Assembly: GCA_947852905.1 (NCBI GenBank) | Contig: CANTVF010000007.1 | Span: forward strand, 1 to 64,000 | DNA: 64,000 nt | Origin: an uncultured Tidjanibacter sp. | GTDB lineage: Bacteria > Bacteroidota > Bacteroidia > Bacteroidales > Rikenellaceae | Direction: 5' to 3' | Part shown: positions 9,393 to 19,225 of the stretch, in pieces | Numbering within the stretch: position 1 is the stretch's first letter | Layout: each line of letters starts with the position of its first letter | The notes under the pieces: model-generated | Databases searched by the model: none | What the model was told of the DNA's origin: nothing | The model's input: only the letters and a program-made list of their open reading frames with translations | Program-made: the position numbers and the translations under genes

Positions 9393-9400
9393 TACCTTTG
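9393..9400 (+). promoter_or_regulatory. -7 box for lpxC-fabZ
   Basis: TACCTTTG matches the Bacteroidota -7 consensus TAnnTTTG, 31 bp before the ATG. No clear TTTG was found at the expected -33 position. Confidence 0.5.
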
Positions 9401-9431
9401 TATTCAAAAATTAACCGTATACCCAATACTT

Positions 9432-10823
9432 ATGGCGGATAATCAAAATACACTAAAATCATCTGTCACATTTACAGGCAAAGGCCTTCACACAGGCGTC
9501 ACAACGACCATGACGGTCAATCCGGCACCCGCCGGACACGGAATAGTTTTCCGCAGAACAGACCTCGAAGGCACGCCCCAAGTTCCCGCTCTGTCGGATT
9601 ATGTAACCGACACTTCGCGCGGAACGACGATAGAAAACGGCGCAGCCAAAATATGCACCATAGAACACATCATGTCGGCGCTCTGGACGCTCGGCATCGA
9701 TAACGCCCTCATAGACATAGACGGTCCGGAAGTGCCGATTCTCGACGGCTCGGCCAAAGACTATGCAGCGGCTGTAACCGAAGCCGGTCTCGAGACTCAG
9801 AATGCCGAACGAAATTATTACACGGTCCGCGAAAAACAGGAATTCCGTTTTCCGGACAAAAACTCGTCGATAGTCATCTATCCGGACGACACTTTCAGCG
9901 TATCGGTACACGTGGACTACGATTCAAAAGTCGTCGGTAACCAATATGCCACATTCGGCGAAGGCGAAGACTATGCATCCCAGATAGCCCCGTGCCGAAC
10001 ATTCGTGTTCCTGTCGGAAATAGAACCGCTGCTTGCGGCCAACCTCATCAAAGGCGGCGATCTGGACAACGCTATAGTAGTGTGCGAGAATGCCGTATCG
10101 GACAACGAAATAGAACGTCTGTCCAAGGTGTTCGGCAAAAAGGACGTAACAGTCACCAACGGATATATAAACAACCTGCAACTGCGTTTCAACAACGAAA
10201 TAGCACGCCATAAATTACTCGACGTATTGGGCGACCTGTCGCTTCTGGGCGTAAGGATCAGAGGCAGGATTCTCGCTACCCGTCCGGGCCATTTCATAAA
10301 CACCGAAACAGTCAAGGAACTCAAGAAACTGCTCAAACGAGACGCATCCCGCCCGTCGTTCGTATATAACCCCAACGCCGAGCCTATATACGATATAAAC
10401 AGAATCAGACAGACTTTGCCTCATCGTCCGCCGTTCCTGCTGGTCGACAGAATTTTCCACATCGACAAACAGAGCGTGGCCGGCATCAAGAACGTCACGA
10501 TGAACGAGCCGTTCTTCGTAGGACACTTTCCCGAAGAACCGGTCATGCCGGGAGTACTCATCATCGAGGCCATGGCTCAATGCGGCGGCATACTCGCCCT
10601 GCACGGCATAGAAGATCCGGAGAACTATTCCACTTATTTCCTCAAAATAGACAACGTCCGTTTCAAGAACAAGGTCGTGCCGGGAGACACGCTGCAATTC
10701 GAACTGAAACTGACCGAGCCGATCAGACGCGGTATAGTCATGATGGAAGCTAAGGCATACGTCGGAGGCAAACTATGCACCGAAGCGTCGCTCATGGCGC
10801 AGGTGGCAAAAAACAAAGGCTGA
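9432..10823 (+). CDS. lpxC-fabZ: Bifunctional LpxC deacetylase / FabZ dehydratase
   Basis: A 463-residue fusion typical of Bacteroidota. The N-terminal 300 residues are UDP-3-O-acyl-GlcNAc deacetylase, the committed step of lipid A synthesis. Zinc ligands are visible as H79 (in [10 protein letters not shown]), H260 and D264 (in HKLLDVLGD). The C-terminal part from about residue 325 is 3-hydroxyacyl-ACP dehydratase of fatty acid synthesis, with [13 protein letters not shown] and the active-site regions [11 protein letters not shown] and EAMAQCGG. Both domains appear complete. lpxA follows 138 bp later in the same direction, although a GC-rich hairpin lies between them. Fusion links hydroxyacyl-ACP metabolism with lipid A synthesis. 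Confidence 0.97.
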   Translation: MADNQNTLKSSVTFTGKGLHTGVTTTMTVNPAPAGHGIVFRRTDLEGTPQVPALSDYVTDTSRGTTIENGAAKICTIEHIMSALWTLGIDNALIDIDGPEVPILDGSAKDYAAAVTEAGLETQNAERNYYTVREKQEFRFPDKNSSIVIYPDDTFSVSVHVDYDSKVVGNQYATFGEGEDYASQIAPCRTFVFLSEIEPLLAANLIKGGDLDNAIVVCENAVSDNEIERLSKVFGKKDVTVTNGYINNLQLRFNNEIARHKLLDVLGDLSLLGVRIRGRILATRPGHFINTETVKELKKLLKRDASRPSFVYNPNAEPIYDINRIRQTLPHRPPFLLVDRIFHIDKQSVAGIKNVTMNEPFFVGHFPEEPVMPGVLIIEAMAQCGGILALHGIEDPENYSTYFLKIDNVRFKNKVVPGDTLQFELKLTEPIRRGIVMMEAKAYVGGKLCTEASLMAQVAKNKG

Positions 10824-10837
10824 AAACGACAGTTTGC

Positions 10838-10872
10838 AAACGCCGCCCCCGTATCCATGCGGGGCGGCGTTT
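10838..10872 (+). terminator. Hairpin after lpxC-fabZ
   Basis: A 12-bp GC-rich stem (10838-10849 with 10861-10872) follows the stop by 14 bp. Only TT follows the stem, so it may slow rather than end transcription, leaving some read-through to lpxA. Confidence 0.55.
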
Positions 10873-10961
10873 ACAGCGTAAAACATATGCGTATTATCAT
10901 TCCTCGGAAAACACAATACGATAATAAAGAATAAAACAAATAATAAAAACATCTTTACACC

Positions 10962-11762
10962 ATGATAAGCAATCTGGCCTATGTCCACCCTGACGCAAAG
11001 CTCGGCAAAGACGTTACAGTAGAACCTTTCGCATATATTGCCGGCGATGTCGTCATAGGAGACGGTACGTGGATCGGCCCCAATGCGGTAGTCCTCGACG
11101 GTGTCCGCATGGGAAAGAACTGTAAGATACATCCGACCGCAGTAGTCGGTGGTACGCCGCAAGACCTCAAGTTCAAAGGCGAATATACGACCGTCGAAAT
11201 GGGCGACAACAATACGGTTCGCGAATCGGCGACCATACATCGCGGTACGGCAGCCAAAGGCAAGACCGTAATAGGCAACAACAACCTGATCATGGCATGC
11301 GCGCATGTAGCGCACGACTGTATAGTGGGCAGCAACTGCGTGCTGGCAAATAACGTACTCCTCGCCGGCGAAGTGGAAGTGGGCGACTGGGTAGTAGTAG
11401 GCGGAGCCTCTGCCGTACATCAGTTCACCCGTATCGGCAGCCACGCCATGATTAGCGGAGGATCGCTCGTCGCAAAAGACATACCGCCGTTCGTAAAGGC
11501 GGCACGTTTCCCCATAACTTTCGTAGGCGCGAACTTCATCGGCCTCCGCCGTCGCGGATTCACACCGCAACAAATCAGCGAAATACAGGACATATTCAGA
11601 ATAATCTTTCAGGACGGCCACAACTACAGCCGTGCATGCGACATCGTAGTGGCGCAATTCCCGCAGAGCGAACTGCGCGATCAGATAGTCAATTTCATAC
11701 GTTCGTCCAAACGCGGTATACTCAAGCCGTATAACGCCACGATAGCAGCCGAAGAGGAGTAA
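10962..11762 (+). CDS. lpxA: UDP-GlcNAc O-acyltransferase LpxA
   Basis: A 266-residue left-handed beta-helix enzyme of the usual length. Hexapeptide repeats run over residues 1-190, and the catalytic His lies in the AHVAHDCIVGSN segment. A helical C-terminal domain (from FIGLRRRGF) completes the fold. It catalyses the first step of lipid A synthesis, acylation of UDP-GlcNAc by hydroxyacyl-ACP. It lies directly after lpxC-fabZ, so successive lipid A enzymes are encoded together. Confidence 0.97.
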   Translation: MISNLAYVHPDAKLGKDVTVEPFAYIAGDVVIGDGTWIGPNAVVLDGVRMGKNCKIHPTAVVGGTPQDLKFKGEYTTVEMGDNNTVRESATIHRGTAAKGKTVIGNNNLIMACAHVAHDCIVGSNCVLANNVLLAGEVEVGDWVVVGGASAVHQFTRIGSHAMISGGSLVAKDIPPFVKAARFPITFVGANFIGLRRRGFTPQQISEIQDIFRIIFQDGHNYSRACDIVVAQFPQSELRDQIVNFIRSSKRGILKPYNATIAAEEE

Positions 11763-11878
11763 CGACATCCGAGCCTGACGAGCCGTACAGTACCAAATTC
11801 AATGACGGCTCCGAATATGGCAGAAATCGACTCGAACGTTTTTTGAGACGAAGATTAGGAATTTACGATAACATGCAT

Positions 11879-11886
11879 TATATTTG
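11879..11886 (+). promoter_or_regulatory. -7 box for the rimP-nusA-infB operon
   Basis: TATATTTG matches the TAnnTTTG consensus exactly. No good TTTG is seen at -33. Transcription from here gives a leader of about 205 nt before rimP. Confidence 0.55.
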
Positions 11887-11907
11887 CAGCCGTTACGGGC
11901 TAACAAA

Positions 11908-11939
11908 CACGATTTGGGGACGAGAGTCCCCAAATTTCG
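11908..11939 (+). promoter_or_regulatory. Leader hairpin upstream of rimP
   Basis: A 10-bp perfect stem (11912-11921 with 11926-11935) is capped by a GAGA tetraloop of the GNRA type and extended at its base by ACGA/TCGT with a two-nucleotide bulge. It starts about 25 nt after the predicted transcription start. The lack of a T run argues against a simple terminator. It could be an RNA control element, or just a stable leader. Confidence 0.5.
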
Positions 11940-12097
11940 TAATTGGGGGCGACCGACAGCAGGCGAATATGAACGCCGGCAGGGCACACACCGGACATTC
12001 CGAAACAATATGCTTGTCAACGAAGTCTCATGTAAACCCAAACCGTTTACTTCAGCCGACGATTTGCAGGCAGACATTTACACAAAGAATTACTACC

Positions 12098-12565
12098 ATG
12101 ATTGATATCGACAAGATCAAAGAGATAGCCGAATCGCAATTGGAGGGTACTCCCCTGTTTCTGGTGGATATAACGGCCACTCCGGGCAACGAAATAGAAG
12201 TCGTTATTGACAGCGACGGCTCTGTGGACATAGACGATTGCGTTGCCCTCAGCCGGGCTATAGAAGAACGCTTCGACCGCGAGGAAGAGGACTTTGAACT
12301 GACGGTAACGTCGGCCGGCATAGGCCAACCGCTGAAACTTCCGCGTCAATACCGCAAGCTTATCGGAGGATCGGTAGAAGTACTGCTATCCAACGGCACC
12401 AAAATAATCGCCCAGCTACGTGACGCCACAGACGACTCGATAACGCTCGCATATACCGAAATGCGTGCGGTGGAAGGCAAAAAACGCAAGCAGGCTTTCG
12501 ATGTGGTAAACACATATCCTTTGAGCGAAGTCAAAAGCACCAAAGAATACCTCGATTTCAAATAA
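12098..12565 (+). CDS. rimP: Ribosome maturation factor RimP
   Basis: 155 residues from the ATG at 12098, the normal length for RimP. The N-terminal domain has the DIDDCVALSRAIEERFD segment typical of the family (VDIDDCxxxSR), followed by the SAGIGQPLK loop and a C-terminal SH3-like domain. RimP assists 30S subunit assembly. I chose this start because upstream in-frame codons precede the likely promoter and add non-conserved residues. nusA follows 48 bp later and infB after that, an order conserved across bacteria. Confidence 0.93.
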   Translation: MIDIDKIKEIAESQLEGTPLFLVDITATPGNEIEVVIDSDGSVDIDDCVALSRAIEERFDREEEDFELTVTSAGIGQPLKLPRQYRKLIGGSVEVLLSNGTKIIAQLRDATDDSITLAYTEMRAVEGKKRKQAFDVVNTYPLSEVKSTKEYLDFK

Positions 12566-12613
12566 AAACGTATAAGTCAAAGCAAAAGAAAATATATAAA
12601 GTAAACGAAAACC

Positions 12614-13843
12614 ATGGACAATCTCAATCTGATAAGCAACTTTGCCGAATTCAAAGAGCTTAAAAATATCGACAAAAGCACCATGATAGGCGTGCTGGAA
12701 GATGTTTTCCGTCACTTATTGATAAAGACTTACGACACAGATGAGAATTTCGACATAATCATCAACGCCGACAAGGGCGACCTCGAAATATGGCGCAACA
12801 GGATTATCGTGGAAGACGGTCAGGTTGAAAATCCCAATCAGCAGATTTCCATATCGGACGCCAAGAAACTCGATCCGACATACGAAGTGGGCGAAGAAGT
12901 GGCCGACGAAATAAAGCTCGACTCGTTCGGACGCCGTTCGGTACTTTCGCTCCGTCAGAATCTCGCATCGCGAATACTCGATCTGGAAAAAGCCAGCCTT
13001 TTCGAGAAATACAGCGAACGTGTCGGAGAGATCATAACGGGCGAAGTCTATCAGGTCTGGAAAAAGGAGATTCTCGTACTCGACGACGAAGACAACGAAC
13101 TCATATTGCCGAAAAGCGAACAGATACCGAGCGACTTCTTCCGCAAGGGAGACACAATACGAGCAATCGTCACCAAAGTGGAGATGCGCAACAACAGCCC
13201 GGTCATCATACTCTCACGCACGGCGCCAGAGTTCCTCGAAAAACTTTTCGAACAGGAAGTGCCTGAAATCTACGACGGTCTGATAACCATTAAGAAAATC
13301 GTGCGCATACCCGGCGAAAGAGCCAAAGTGGCCGTAGAATCGTATGACGAACGCATAGACCCTGTAGGCGCCTGCGTCGGCATGAAAGGCTCGCGCATAT
13401 ATTCGATAGTGAAAGAGCTGCGCAACGAAAATATAGACGTAGTGAACTGGACGGCCAATACGCAACTTCTCATACAGAGGGCGCTCAATCCGGCCAAGAT
13501 ATCGTCCATATCCATAGACGAAGATAAGAAGACTGCTTCGGTATACCTCAAACCGAGCGAAGTGTCGCTCGCAATCGGTAAGGGAGGACTCAACATACGT
13601 CTGGCGAGCATGTTGACCGGTTACGATATAGACGTATACAGAGATGTCGAAGAAGAGGACGTCGATCTTCAGGAATTCTCCGACGAGATAGACCAGTGGA
13701 TCATCGACGCACTTAAGGCAATCGGTTGCGACACGGCCAAAAGCGTACTGGAAATTTCACCCGACGACCTCGCACGCCGCACAGACCTCGAAGAAGATAC
13801 CGTCAAAGAGGTAATCAATATCCTTAAGTCCGAGTTCGAATAA
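12614..13843 (+). CDS. nusA: Transcription termination/antitermination factor NusA
   Basis: A 409-residue NusA. Visible parts are the RNA polymerase-binding N-terminal domain (residues 1-125), the S1 domain (about residues 135-200, GEIITGEVYQVWKKE), and two KH domains (GACVGMKGSRI and the later IGKGGLNIRLA). After the KH domains a single helix-hairpin-helix-like segment (about residues 355-409) remains, so the tandem acidic repeats of E. coli NusA are absent, as is usual in this phylum. It binds elongating RNA polymerase and affects pausing, termination and antitermination. Second gene of the rimP operon. Confidence 0.97.
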   Translation: MDNLNLISNFAEFKELKNIDKSTMIGVLEDVFRHLLIKTYDTDENFDIIINADKGDLEIWRNRIIVEDGQVENPNQQISISDAKKLDPTYEVGEEVADEIKLDSFGRRSVLSLRQNLASRILDLEKASLFEKYSERVGEIITGEVYQVWKKEILVLDDEDNELILPKSEQIPSDFFRKGDTIRAIVTKVEMRNNSPVIILSRTAPEFLEKLFEQEVPEIYDGLITIKKIVRIPGERAKVAVESYDERIDPVGACVGMKGSRIYSIVKELRNENIDVVNWTANTQLLIQRALNPAKISSISIDEDKKTASVYLKPSEVSLAIGKGGLNIRLASMLTGYDIDVYRDVEEEDVDLQEFSDEIDQWIIDALKAIGCDTAKSVLEISPDDLARRTDLEEDTVKEVINILKSEFE

Positions 13844-13993
13844 ACGGCTCGGAGATCAGACATTCGCCCCGCGTGGCCGCAATGCCTGCCCGCAAACGCA
13901 GCCGAATAACGGCCGCAAAACCCCGGTGACAAGAAATGTGTCCCGGAACATTGAGAAATAAAACGAAACATAACGCCGAAAAGAGAGAAACAT

Positions 13994-16867
13994 ATGTCAA
14001 ATGAAAGAAAACTGAGGCTCCTACAGGTTGCAAAGGAGTTCAAGGTAGGCATTGCCACCATAACCGACTTTTTGGAAAAGAAGGACATCCATATAGAAAG
14101 CTCGCCCAATACACAGGTAGAGCCGGATGTGTATGCCGTTCTTGAAAAAGAGTTTGGCGGCAACCGCACCTCTAACGACCGGGCCAACGTCCGCGAAAGA
14201 ATGCATCTCAAACCCGAAAGCGTGTCACTGCACGACAAGAAGGACCCGGCACGCCAACAGGAACCAGATCAAGAAGACGAAGTGATAATCAAAAGCGGCG
14301 TTATCAGCGTTAAGGACGAAACGAAAACAGGACCCAAGATATTGGGCAAAATAGACCTGGACGGCGGGAACAGAAAACCTGCGGCTACGCAACCGGCCGC
14401 AGAAAAGCCTGCAACACACTCAGCCGAAAAACGCGAACAGGCGCCTGCGGCAAAGATACATGAAGAGACTCCGGTACGCGAAACGCAGAAACACGTACCT
14501 CCGGTACAGAAACCCATGCAGCACAGCGAGCGTAAGGAGGAGAAAACCGGCCAACAGACAAAGGCGGCAACTCAACCCGAACGCCGTGCGGCTACAGTAC
14601 AGGAGCCGACTGCAAAACCGCAACCGGCACCGATCATCATACAGGAAAAGACCTATGACCAGCGTATGGCCGAAAACCGCGACGACGTGTTCCGTCCCGA
14701 CGACGGCACAAGACTGACCGGTCCAAAGGTGCTCGGCAAGATGGACGTACAGAATCTCGGTCCCGCAGGAGGCCGACGCGAGAAACGCAAACGCATCGGC
14801 AAGGACAAGGTAGACGTCACCAAACAGCAGCCGACACAAGGTGGCGGCCGCAACGGCGGCGGACAGTCCGGTCCCGGCAGAAACAATGCCGGGCAGAACG
14901 CTCCTATTTCCAAAAAAGACAAGAAGAAAAAGAATGCGCCAAAACCAGTAATACGCCCCGAAGTTAGCGACGAGGAGGTATCGAAACAGATCAAGGACAC
15001 CCTCGCACGTCTCACCTCTAAAGGCGGCAAAAACAAGGGTGCGCAGTACCGCAAGGAAAAACGTATGGATGCCCGCGCCAGAATGGACGAAGCCATGGAA
15101 AAGGCGCACATGGAAGAATCCATACTCAAAGTCACCGAATTCGTAACGGTCAGCGAACTTGCTACCATGATGGACGTTCCGGTCACTGAGGTCATCACGG
15201 CCTGCATGAATCTCGGCCTCATGGTTTCCATAAACCAGCGTCTCGACGCGGAAGCGCTGGTAATAGTAGCCGAAGAGTTCGGTTTCAAGGTGGAATTCGT
15301 CACTGTAGATATACAAGAATCCATAGACAATACCGTAGACAACGAAGAGGATCTCGTCGAAAGACCGCCTATCGTAACCGTCATGGGACACGTAGACCAC
15401 GGTAAGACATCGCTGTTGGACAATATCCGCAAGACCAACGTCATCGAAGGCGAAGCGGGCGGTATCACACAGCATATCGGTGCCTACAGCGTCGATCTGA
15501 ACGGCAAGAAGATCACCTTCCTCGATACGCCGGGACACGAAGCGTTCACTGCAATGCGTGCACGTGGCGCCAAACTGACCGACGTGGCTATAATCATCGT
15601 GGCCGCGGACGACAACGTGATGCCCCAGACCATAGAAGCTATCAACCACGCGACGGCTGCCGGAGTTCCCATGGTGTTCGCCATAAACAAGATAGACAAG
15701 CCGAACGCCAATCCCGACCATATCAAGGAACAGCTCGCCAACATGAACTATCTCGTCGAAGATTGGGGTGGCAAATACCAATCGCAGGAAATATCTGCCA
15801 AACAGGGTATCAATCTCGACAAACTGCTCGAAAAGGTTTTGCTCGAAGCCGAACTTCTCGAACTGAAAGCCAACCCCAACCGCAAGGCTATGGGTACCAT
15901 AATAGAATCGACGCTCGACCGCGGTCGCGGATACGTGGCTACTGTACTCGTACAGAACGGTACGCTGCACATAGGAGATCCGATAGTAGCCGGCATACAT
16001 TCCGGTAAGATCAAAGCCATGTTCAACGAACGCGGCCAAAAGGTAGAAGCGGCTCCGCCCGCAACACCGGTACTCATTCTCGGTCTCAACGGCGCACCTC
16101 AGGCAGGCGATACGTTCAATGTCATGGACGACGAACGCAGCGCGAGAGAGATAGCCAACAAACGCGAACAGTTGCAGCGCATACAGGGACTTAAAACCCA
16201 GAAACACGTCACTCTCGACGAGATCGGACGCCGCATAGCCATAGGCAACTTCAAGGAGCTCAACATTATAGTGAAAGGCGACGTGGACGGCTCCATCGAG
16301 GCCATGACCGACTCGCTCATCAAGCTCTCGACCGAAGAAGTACAGGTAAACGTTATACACAAGGCCGTCGGACAGATTTCCGAATCGGACGTCATGCTCG
16401 CCATGGCATCGAATGCGATCATAGTCGGCTTCCAAGTACGTCCCAGCAGCGGTGCGAGAAAAATGGCCGAGAACGAAGAAATAGAAATAAGGCTCTACTC
16501 GATCATCTACGACGCTATAAACGATATAAAGGACGCTATCGAAGGTATGCTCGAACCCGTCAAGAAGGAAGAGATCGTATGCTCGGTGGAGGTCATGGAA
16601 ACGTTCAAGATATCGAAAGTCGGCATGGTGGCAGGCTGTATCGTAAGGGAAGGCAAGATCACCCGCAATACCCCGATACGCGTCATACGCGACGGTATCG
16701 TGATACACACAGGTCGCCTCGGATCGCTCAAACGTTTCAAGGACGATGTCAAGGAAGTTTCGTCAGGTATGGAATGCGGCCTTAACGTAGAAAACTATAA
16801 CGATATACGTGTAGGCGACTTCATAGAAGGTTATGAAATAACGGAAGAAAAGAGGAAACTGCAATAA
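13994..16867 (+). CDS. infB: Translation initiation factor IF-2
   Basis: A 957-residue IF-2. The N terminus carries the short IF2_N helix motif, then a long low-complexity Q/A/P/K-rich region (about residues 75-330). The GTPase domain starts near residue 460 with G1 [11 protein letters not shown]3 DTPGHEAF and G4 NKID. Domains II to IV follow, and the C terminus has the initiator tRNA-binding barrel ([19 protein letters not shown]). It delivers initiator tRNA to the 30S subunit. The ATG is 150 bp after nusA. A long stem (16889-16924) follows and ends the operon. Confidence 0.97.
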   Translation: MSNERKLRLLQVAKEFKVGIATITDFLEKKDIHIESSPNTQVEPDVYAVLEKEFGGNRTSNDRANVRERMHLKPESVSLHDKKDPARQQEPDQEDEVIIKSGVISVKDETKTGPKILGKIDLDGGNRKPAATQPAAEKPATHSAEKREQAPAAKIHEETPVRETQKHVPPVQKPMQHSERKEEKTGQQTKAATQPERRAATVQEPTAKPQPAPIIIQEKTYDQRMAENRDDVFRPDDGTRLTGPKVLGKMDVQNLGPAGGRREKRKRIGKDKVDVTKQQPTQGGGRNGGGQSGPGRNNAGQNAPISKKDKKKKNAPKPVIRPEVSDEEVSKQIKDTLARLTSKGGKNKGAQYRKEKRMDARARMDEAMEKAHMEESILKVTEFVTVSELATMMDVPVTEVITACMNLGLMVSINQRLDAEALVIVAEEFGFKVEFVTVDIQESIDNTVDNEEDLVERPPIVTVMGHVDHGKTSLLDNIRKTNVIEGEAGGITQHIGAYSVDLNGKKITFLDTPGHEAFTAMRARGAKLTDVAIIIVAADDNVMPQTIEAINHATAAGVPMVFAINKIDKPNANPDHIKEQLANMNYLVEDWGGKYQSQEISAKQGINLDKLLEKVLLEAELLELKANPNRKAMGTIIESTLDRGRGYVATVLVQNGTLHIGDPIVAGIHSGKIKAMFNERGQKVEAAPPATPVLILGLNGAPQAGDTFNVMDDERSAREIANKREQLQRIQGLKTQKHVTLDEIGRRIAIGNFKELNIIVKGDVDGSIEAMTDSLIKLSTEEVQVNVIHKAVGQISESDVMLAMASNAIIVGFQVRPSSGARKMAENEEIEIRLYSIIYDAINDIKDAIEGMLEPVKKEEIVCSVEVMETFKISKVGMVAGCIVREGKITRNTPIRVIRDGIVIHTGRLGSLKRFKDDVKEVSSGMECGLNVENYNDIRVGDFIEGYEITEEKRKLQ

Positions 16868-16888
16868 CGCGTTGTATCTACGCATTTT

Positions 16889-16924
16889 GCATAATGGGCG
16901 TCCCTAAAGGGACGCCCATTATGC
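16889..16924 (+). terminator. Hairpin ending the rimP-nusA-infB operon
   Basis: A perfect 16-bp stem (16889-16904 with 16909-16924) with a TAAA loop, 22 bp after the infB stop. The following bases are A/T rich but without a T run. Confidence 0.65.
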
Positions 16925-17012
16925 ATATAAACCACCCCCGGCAATGCATAGTATAAATAGATAAAATATGCCTCAGATATGCGTAGAATGGCATTATAGT
17001 CTAAAAAAATAC

Positions 17013-17020
17013 TATTTTTG
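17013..17020 (+). promoter_or_regulatory. -7 box immediately before the ThrE-like gene
   Basis: TATTTTTG matches TAnnTTTG and ends only 8 bp before the ATG at 17029. If used, the transcript would start within a few bases of the start codon. Confidence 0.5.
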
Positions 17021-17028
17021 CTCCCTCT

Positions 17029-17796
17029 ATGAAAAGCAAACAAGAGCTGACCGAAATACTCGATTTTATCACGGAATACGCGACATATCTGTTGGGCTCA
17101 GGGGTGCATACCTCACGCGTAATACGCAACTCTCAGCGTATAGGCGTATCGCAGGGAGTGGATATCCAACTGTCGAGTTTCCAGAAAAGCATCATAATAA
17201 CGGCTCACGACGAACACAGCCGTGAAGCTATCACTCGGGTTGTGGCGATCCCTGCCCTGCCGATCAGTTTCGAACGCAACTCCGACCTCAGCGCACTGAG
17301 CTGGGATGCTTTGGACGAACGACTGCCGCTTGATGAAATCAGGCGACGCTATGAAAAACTGATAGCTAAACCGCGCATAGACCCGATCTTCGTATTGATT
17401 ACCGTCGGACTGGCAAACGCGTCGTTCTGCCGTCTTTTCGGCGGCGACTGGACAGCCATGGGAATAGTATTCACCTCCACGCTCGTCGGATTCTCGGCAA
17501 GACAGCAAATGCAGGCGCGCGGCGTAAACCATTTTCTCGTCTTCATAATCTCCGCATTTCTGGCTTCCTTATGCGCGTCGTCGGCATTGTTCTTCGACTG
17601 CACTGCTGAAACGGCTTTAGCCACGAGCGTCCTGTTTCTGGTACCCGGAGTACCGTTGATAAACGGCGTCATAGACATAGTCGACGGACATATACTCATA
17701 GGTGTCAGCCGCCTGATAAATGCCATGCTGCTAATAATCTGCATCGCCATAGGCCTGTCGGCCACATTATTGATGATAAAGGACAGCCTGTTATGA
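17029..17796 (+). CDS. Threonine/serine exporter ThrE-type, large subunit
   Basis: A 255-residue protein of the ThrE (DUF1212) family. Residues 1-110 form the soluble N-terminal domain (LLGSGVHTSRVIRN, then a strand-rich part). Residues about 120-255 contain five predicted membrane segments with FCRLFGGDW and the VPGVPLINGV-D motif. The split type pairs this subunit with a small membrane subunit (DUF3815), which here follows with a 4-bp overlap (ATGA at 17793-17796). Together they are predicted to export threonine/serine or a similar small organic acid. No in-frame Met suits the family better than the first. Confidence 0.88.
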   Translation: MKSKQELTEILDFITEYATYLLGSGVHTSRVIRNSQRIGVSQGVDIQLSSFQKSIIITAHDEHSREAITRVVAIPALPISFERNSDLSALSWDALDERLPLDEIRRRYEKLIAKPRIDPIFVLITVGLANASFCRLFGGDWTAMGIVFTSTLVGFSARQQMQARGVNHFLVFIISAFLASLCASSALFFDCTAETALATSVLFLVPGVPLINGVIDIVDGHILIGVSRLINAMLLIICIAIGLSATLLMIKDSLL

Positions 17797-18293
17797 TAGC
17801 CGTAGACATACTTCTGGACGGCGTCTTCGCCGCAATAGCCGCCATCGGTTTCGGTGCTATTTCCGATCCGCCCATGCGGGCTTTCCCGCGCATAGCCTTA
17901 TTGGCAGCCGTGGGACATGCGTTGCGCTTCTGTCTGATGAGCTACGCATCGGTAGACATCGCTACGGCGTCTCTATGCGCGGCAGTAGTAATAGGACTCG
18001 GCAGTCTGTGGCTCGGACGAGGGGTACGCTGCCCCATGACAGTGCTGTATATTCCCGCCCTACTGCCCATGATACCCGGAATCTACGCCTATAAAACCGT
18101 ATTTTCGCTCATCATGTTCCTGCAATCGCTCAACGTACCGGGCGAAGGCGTACAATACATGCAGCAATTTTTCCTGAACGCGACGGTATCGGTGAGCGTC
18201 ATAATAATGCTCGCAGCCGGCGCAACGCTTCCAATATTCATATTTAGCCGACGAGCCTTTTCGCTCACAAGACGCCGGAAACAGAATCAATAA
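17793..18293 (+). CDS. Threonine/serine exporter ThrE-type, small subunit (DUF3815)
   Basis: A 166-residue, very hydrophobic protein with about five membrane segments. It shows the features of the ThrE_2 family: FAAIAAIGFGAISDPP near the N terminus, the central IGLGSLWLGRG, and the ALLPMIPGIYAYKT loop. It overlaps the large subunit by 4 bp, so the two are translationally coupled and probably form one transporter. The DUF6064-like gene starts 10 bp later and may share the transcript. Confidence 0.88.
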   Translation: MIAVDILLDGVFAAIAAIGFGAISDPPMRAFPRIALLAAVGHALRFCLMSYASVDIATASLCAAVVIGLGSLWLGRGVRCPMTVLYIPALLPMIPGIYAYKTVFSLIMFLQSLNVPGEGVQYMQQFFLNATVSVSVIIMLAAGATLPIFIFSRRAFSLTRRRKQNQ

Positions 18294-18302
18294 ATAACGC
18301 AC

Positions 18303-19028
18303 ATGGAAACATTCTGGAATACTATCGCCGACTACAACTCAGGCACATGGCCGCTACAGATCGCCATAGTCGTCATAGGTCTGATACTTACACTTCTGCT
18401 CTATTTCCGTCCGTCGCGCACAGTACGGATCGCCATGAAACTGTTCATGATATTCCTGAACTTCTGGATAGCCGCGGTCTATTATCTAATCTATTGCGCT
18501 CCGCGTGAGTACAACGGTCTCATGGCTCTGTTCTGGGCGATAATGGGCGGACTGTGGATTTACGATCTGGCCGTGAAACACGCATCTCTGGAACTGACCG
18601 GTAAACACCAGAGTTTCGCCGTAGTACTCCTCGTGATGCCGATAGTATACCCTTTATTGTCGCTCGCACTGGGACGCACATTTCCCATGATGACATCGCC
18701 CGTCATGCCGTGTTCGGTAGCCGTATTCACCATAGGACTCATGCTGGCGTTTTCCGAACGTGTCAATATCATACTCGCCATGTTTCTCGCCCATTGGGCT
18801 TTGCTCGGATTCTCGAAAATATACTTTTTCGGAATCATAGAGGATTACCTGCTGGTATTCAGCCTCGTGCCCGCACTGTACATATTCTTCCGAGAATACG
18901 TCATGGCACATGCATCCGGCAAGTCCAAACCTTCGGCTGCCGTACTCAATACCCTGCTGATACTCCTTTGCATCATCGTTTGCATATTTTTCACCATAAC
19001 ACTGCTCCACCAGATAAAAACCGCATAA
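18303..19028 (+). CDS. DUF6064-like integral membrane protein
   Basis: A 241-residue protein with about seven predicted membrane helices spread over its length. Features such as FWNTIADYNSGTWP at the N terminus and the AREYNGLMALFWAIMG-like region resemble the DUF6064 family, whose function is unknown. It starts 10 bp after the ThrE small subunit, so it is probably in the same operon. A run of nine G lies 6 bp past its stop codon. Confidence 0.75.
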   Translation: METFWNTIADYNSGTWPLQIAIVVIGLILTLLLYFRPSRTVRIAMKLFMIFLNFWIAAVYYLIYCAPREYNGLMALFWAIMGGLWIYDLAVKHASLELTGKHQSFAVVLLVMPIVYPLLSLALGRTFPMMTSPVMPCSVAVFTIGLMLAFSERVNIILAMFLAHWALLGFSKIYFFGIIEDYLLVFSLVPALYIFFREYVMAHASGKSKPSAAVLNTLLILLCIIVCIFFTITLLHQIKTA

Positions 19029-19033
19029 AATCC

Positions 19034-19042
19034 GGGGGGGGG
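19034..19042. repeat. Homopolymer run of 9 G
   Basis: Nine G in a row in the gap between the DUF6064-like gene and ogt. It is one of four long G/C runs in the window, all between genes. Confidence 0.5.
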
Positions 19043-19225
19043 CGCAACAAATGTAATACTCCTAATCGTATACTGGAGGAATGACCCGCGACACCGCACC
19101 GCACAAATATTCGACCGCTCGAACCATTTTGAAAATTACAGAAACATCGCACTCACCTATACGTTAGATCCGCGGACACAGGCGCCGGAAGATTCCGATT
19201 CGTCTGTCAATAAAAGCTCATAACC

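Larger units (their letters stand above)
9113..9431. other. Divergent intergenic region, 319 bp
   Basis: Lies between the TonB-like gene (minus) and lpxC-fabZ (plus). It holds an 8-C tract (9131-9138) and two back-to-back -7 boxes: TACCTTTG on the plus strand at 9393-9400, and TACTTTTG on the minus strand at 9371-9364. No gene seen. Confidence 0.6.
11763..12097. other. lpxA-rimP intergenic region and rimP leader, 335 bp
   Basis: Contains a -7 box (11879-11886) and then about 210 nt of apparent leader with a stable hairpin at 11908-11939. An in-frame extension of rimP upstream to 11843 exists but overlaps the promoter and shows no RimP similarity, so I treat this stretch as non-coding. Confidence 0.65.

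Noticed and set aside
11843-12097. N-terminal extension of rimP
   Set aside because: The extra 85 codons cover the -7 box and the leader hairpin and have no RimP similarity; the ATG at 12098 gives a normal 155-residue protein.
14420-16708. A 762-codon open frame on the minus strand, opposite infB
   Set aside because: It is the mirror of a strongly biased real gene and its product has no domain structure. The infB frame is certain.
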